Positions 6,645-7,260 of a stretch of 7,260 bases of DNA are shown here, one piece after another (position 1 is the first letter of the stretch; the number at the start of each line of letters is the position of its first letter). The DNA lies in NCBI GenBank assembly GCA_022563625.1, contig JADFNA010000075.1, positions 1-7,260 of the forward strand, written 5' to 3'. Position numbers and translations under genes: made by a program. Under the pieces are notes generated by a model. That model did not search any database and had not been told where the DNA came from. It was given only the letters and a program-made list of their open reading frames with translations. This stretch comes from Candidatus Zixiibacteriota bacterium. GTDB lineage: Bacteria > Zixibacteria > MSB-5A5 > GN15 > JACZUZ01.

Positions 6645-7052
6645 TTATTCCTGGATGATCTTGGCGAGCATGGCCGTGGTCGTAAAAGCGAATTCTTGCG
6701 CGTTCTCTTGAAACACAAAGATGCTGCTGCGCTCCGGTTCCTGGTCTTCGCCTTTGTAGCGGCTTTCCGTGATGATCAGGTAGGGTTTGCCTTCTTTGGT
6801 ATCTTTGATATCAAAGAAATAGGTCTTGCCCCCGGCCTTCAAGGTCTGGCTGCGGTCGCTGTCTGCGGACATGGCGTTCACCTCCTTCCTGCTACCCTTC
6901 CGAACTTTCAATGGATGTTTGTAAGCGCCCAATTTGATGAGGTCGTCGAGTAGTTCCCGTGCCTTGCGCTGTAAATCATCGATGGTGTCGAACGGTTTTC
7001 GCTGCGGTTCAAGGTTGGCAGTTTGTTTTATTGATCTTCTAAATATTGACAT
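6645..7052 (-). CDS. PUR-family (DUF3276-like) nucleic-acid-binding protein
   Basis: The C-terminal part matches the short bacterial PUR-alpha-like family (DUF3276, as in Borrelia BpuR), which binds single-stranded DNA or RNA: KAGGKTYFFDIKDTKEGKPY, then ITESRYKG, then SSIFVFQENAQEFA and a C-terminal helix. In the 135-residue form from ATG 7052 the PUR repeat spans about 71-133. Residues 21-43 form a charged, probably helical segment, followed by a basic stretch KHPLKVRKGSRKE (45-57). The start is ambiguous. ATG 6872 gives a 75-residue protein with a near-perfect Shine-Dalgarno at the right distance. ATG 7052 has none but lies about 33 nt after the predicted transcription start, and the intervening frame is open with coding-like composition. 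Both forms may be made. The gene precedes the DNA-transfer ATPase by 33 bp, so binding of single-stranded DNA for that system is a reasonable inference. Confidence 0.75.
   Translation of the reverse strand: MSIFRRSIKQTANLEPQRKPFDTIDDLQRKARELLDDLIKLGAYKHPLKVRKGSRKEVNAMSADSDRSQTLKAGGKTYFFDIKDTKEGKPYLIITESRYKGEDQEPERSSIFVFQENAQEFAFTTTAMLAKIIQE
6878..6887 (-). promoter_or_regulatory. Near-perfect internal Shine-Dalgarno (start at 6872)
   Basis: On the minus strand AAGGAGGTGA lies 5 bp from ATG 6872-6870 and equals the full anti-SD complement. It is placed inside the longer open frame of the PUR-family gene, so it either marks the true start or makes a second, shorter product. Confidence 0.7.
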
Positions 7053-7069
7053 GGCAGTTATTGGGTTGC

Positions 7070-7096
7070 TTGACAACACCCTCTCCAAAATATAAT
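7070..7096 (+). promoter_or_regulatory. Possible divergent rightward promoter
   Basis: A consensus TTGACA at 7070-7075 and a consensus TATAAT at 7091-7096 lie on the + strand, but the spacer is only 15 bp, shorter than optimal; TAATAT at 7093-7098 gives 17 bp with a poorer match. A transcript from here would run antisense to the broken frame at the right edge. No rightward gene is visible before the window ends. Confidence 0.3.
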
Positions 7097-7121
7097 ATTA
7101 ATTTGCCTTTGGCAAATTCAA
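7092..7121 (-). promoter_or_regulatory. Candidate promoter of the PUR/ATPase operon
   Basis: Reading leftward, TTGAAT (7121-7116) and TATTAT (7097-7092) are separated by 18 bp. A second reading is TTGCCA (7115-7110) with TATTTT (7092-7087) at 17 bp. Either places a transcript start near 7080-7086, about 30 nt before ATG 7052. The region is strikingly AT-rich compared with its surroundings. Confidence 0.45.
7100..7118. promoter_or_regulatory. Perfect inverted repeat, operator candidate
   Basis: AATTTGCC at 7100-7107 and GGCAAATT at 7111-7118 are perfect complements around a 3-bp TTT spacer. The 19-bp palindrome fills the space between the predicted -35 and -10 of the leftward promoter and overlaps the predicted start of a possible rightward promoter. 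This is the usual position of a repressor operator. No regulator gene is in the window. Confidence 0.55.
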
Positions 7122-7139
7122 TAGATTAAAATCTTTAAG

Positions 7140-7260
7140 CTAATTTAGAGTCAGACCAAGAAATCTGTAATCTTCATATTTTTTGGCGAGCGCCTCGGAC
7201 TTTCCGGGGTGTTTGCTTATTCCCCGCTATTCCAGCCGTTCTTTTTCCTCCGGCGGCGTC
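7140..7260 (-). pseudogene. C-terminal end of a leftward reading frame, split by TAG
   Basis: Translated from the right edge, one minus-strand frame reads TPPEEKERLE, then TAG (7229-7227), then 28 open codons in the same frame, RGISKHPGKSEALAKKYEDY and onward, ending in LGLTLN and a second TAG at 7142-7140. The composition on both sides of the first TAG is protein-like. Either the gene simply ends at 7227, or one continuous C-terminus carries an amber mutation (TGG to TAG would restore it). Too little is visible to name the product. Confidence 0.35.

Noticed and set aside
1..7260. CRISPR array or insertion sequence
   Set aside because: There is no series of regularly spaced identical repeats of 24 bp or more, no transposase-like frame, and no paired terminal inverted repeats that I could see.

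Overview
The window comes from an uncultured-type bacterium that I cannot place to a genus. GC content looks moderate (around 50-55% by eye). Strong AGGAGG-type Shine-Dalgarno sites occur before some genes. The set of Lgt, a lipoprotein and an iron-sulfur polyferredoxin fits a Gram-negative, possibly a candidate phylum of the FCB type, but this is inference.

Left part (1-4490) is chromosome-like. The N-terminal part of lgt (prolipoprotein diacylglyceryl transferase) runs leftward off the edge. Divergent from it is a tight two-gene unit: a FAD/NAD(P)H oxidoreductase (498-1769) followed 10 bp later by a six-helix membrane polyferredoxin with two 4Fe-4S sites (1780-2928). Together they could pass electrons from NAD(P)H through flavin to iron-sulfur centres at the membrane. 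A small predicted lipoprotein (3010-3495) follows. Converging on it is a VOC/glyoxalase-fold protein (3596-3949), and then the C-terminal third of a phosphoglycerate kinase (4087-4509), whose N-terminal two thirds are missing.

Middle part (about 4510-5160) has no convincing protein gene on either strand. On the + strand it can fold into a large multi-branched RNA of about 500 nt: a closing helix joins its ends (4605-4616 with 5058-5068), a 13-15 bp long-range helix encloses three hairpins, and a 14-bp hairpin capped by a tRNA T-loop-like heptamer sits at the 3' end. G-U pairs favour the + strand. I do not recognise it as a known family. It is the best candidate for something undescribed here.

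Right part (5163-7260) looks like accessory or mobile DNA. A VirD4/TraD-like DNA-transfer ATPase without a membrane anchor (5163-6611) lies 33 bp downstream of a PUR-family (DUF3276-like) nucleic-acid-binding protein (6645-7052). Both point left and probably form one operon, read from a promoter near 7085-7121 that contains a perfect inverted repeat placed like an operator. At the far right a leftward reading frame ends, apparently split by an in-frame TAG. The broken pgk, the structured RNA and the ATPase/PUR pair together suggest the boundary of an inserted element or a rearrangement; a chimeric assembly join must be excluded.
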